The notes under the pieces are model-generated. The model ran no database searches and was not told the DNA's origin. It worked only from the letters and a program-made list of their open reading frames with translations. Both the position numbers and the translations under genes were made by a program. This document shows positions 63,001 to 64,000 of a stretch of 64,000 bases of DNA, piece by piece (within the stretch, counting starts at the first letter, position 1; the number at the start of each line of letters is the position of its first letter). Source of the DNA: Callipepla californica brunnescens (lineage: Eukaryota > Chordata > Aves > Galliformes > Odontophoridae); contig JALIRH010000042.1 in NCBI GenBank assembly GCA_023055505.1, positions 1,248,335-1,312,334 of the forward strand, written 5' to 3'.

Positions 63001-64000
63001 AGGGGCATTAGCAATTAAAATACTTGGTTACCAGTAGAGGCATATACATATGACAAATTAGGTGCTTGCAAATAAGTCATTCCAATTACATATGGCCCAA
63101 GAAGAATCAAATGAAGCTTAAATATAAATGTTTTCCAAATTCTGATAGGCTTCCAGTTTGGTGAATCCTCACCATGCAGATCATGATTCATAATACCTTT
63201 TTTCTTTAACTGTCCATGGACTGAAGCATGATGGACTATCAAGCATCCTTGTTATTATTGTTGCTTAGACTGAGGTTGTTGTCCATCCTGTGATAATGAT
63301 GACTCGTGGTGACATGATTCACGGTCATTGCTGTGGGGCAGCATTTTTCTCCATCTACTAGAAATACTCAAAGGAGCATTTCAGTACTGGAGGCCTTTAG
63401 ATCAAAAGGAAGTGGATGAGACGCAGGTAATTTCCAACTGGCTCTTCAGCATACATAAACCTCTTATTTACAGGATGAGTCACTGTAAGATGTAATAGAG
63501 GAATTAAATCTTGAATTCATTAAGAATTTCCATTTTCTTGTTCATCAGCTCAGTGCAGACACTAAGGAGCAGGAATTAAGTGAGTGTTGTTTTTTTTTTT
63601 TTTTACTTTCCAAAAGTTTATAACCTTGAATGCATGTAAATTCTCAAGTAAGACTTTAGTAGGACATATTCATCTTTGGGAATGGTAGGTACAAAGCAAT
63701 AGCATACAGATGCTGTCTTCAGCATCATTTGAATAACACTGCACGATTTACTGGATTCTGCCACAGCTGGCAATCCGGGAAGAAGACAGCAAAAGAGCTT
63801 AAAAAAATACAACCTACTGAAAATAAACTCTTTTGTGGTTAAATAACCAGCCAGTTGGAACTGAAGCAGTGTTTTCTTAGGGTGGCAGAACAGTAAGAAA
63901 AGCTGTTAGATTATTTTTGGCAGTGGCCGCTATTTTAGCTCTATCATTACTAAACTGACAGAGTACATTGAAAAGGGTTATTGCTTTATTAGTAGATTCT
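60070..64000. other. AT-rich non-coding stretch to window end
   Basis: About 3.9 kb without a recognised gene. It contains a short TA microsatellite at 61,562-61,579, an A run at 61,834-61,852 and a T run at about 63,590-63,604. Confidence 0.5.
61562..61579. repeat. TA microsatellite
   Basis: About nine TA dinucleotides in a row, in AT-rich DNA. Confidence 0.9.

Noticed and set aside
1..64000. tRNA, rRNA or CRISPR features
   Set aside because: No tRNA A/B box pair, rRNA-like stretch or regularly spaced identical repeats were seen; CRISPR is not expected in an animal genome.

Overview
The window is vertebrate nuclear DNA and most likely from a bird, probably a galliform close to chicken. The evidence is two intron-containing vertebrate genes, compact GC-rich introns, many fragments of CR1 LINEs (the dominant avian retrotransposon) and no mammal-type SINEs. 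I could run no alignments. Exon boundaries come from reading frames, GT/AG sites and recall of the protein families.

Region 1 (about 1-22,000) is GC-rich and gene-bearing. Positions 1-6,552 have no recognisable coding exon and are probably 5' flank or 5' intron of PPARD. PPARD, the nuclear receptor PPAR-delta, is complete for coding sequence on the + strand: six coding exons between 6,647 and 10,442, 442 residues, with a 3' UTR to a poly(A) signal near 12,030. Between 12,466 and 14,420 lies a makorin-like (C3H/RING E3 ligase) gene relic that keeps only C-terminal pieces. A CR1 3' end sits directly against one of its exons. FANCE, the Fanconi anaemia core-complex subunit E, follows on the + strand at 14,718-18,196 with ten or eleven coding exons and a compact promoter. 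PPARD next to FANCE matches the order on human chromosome 6p21. Just past the FANCE 3' end, at 18,506-18,767, is an array of eight same-strand AAGATGGCG-type (YY1-like) motifs at 33-42 base spacing. This is the most striking non-coding structure in the window. Positions 18,800-22,030 hold further CpG-rich non-coding sequence, including a CpG-dense block at 21,590-22,030.

Region 2 (about 22,100-64,000) turns abruptly AT-rich and has no protein-coding gene I can recognise. It holds scattered CR1 fragments on both strands (35.7, 39.2-39.9, 41.0-41.4, 45.8, 53.7 and 59.6-60.1 kb), an older LINE-like relic near 33.7-34.1 kb, microsatellites and homopolymer runs, a few short unassigned ORFs, a possible LTR-like unit near 47.6 kb and a CpG-richer patch with a consensus splice donor near 50.7 kb. 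The next genes expected from human synteny (RPL10A, TEAD3) are absent, so this is either an avian rearrangement or gene desert, or an assembly join.

PPARD is a lipid-sensing transcription factor and FANCE a DNA cross-link repair factor. They are neighbours by conserved synteny, not parts of one pathway.
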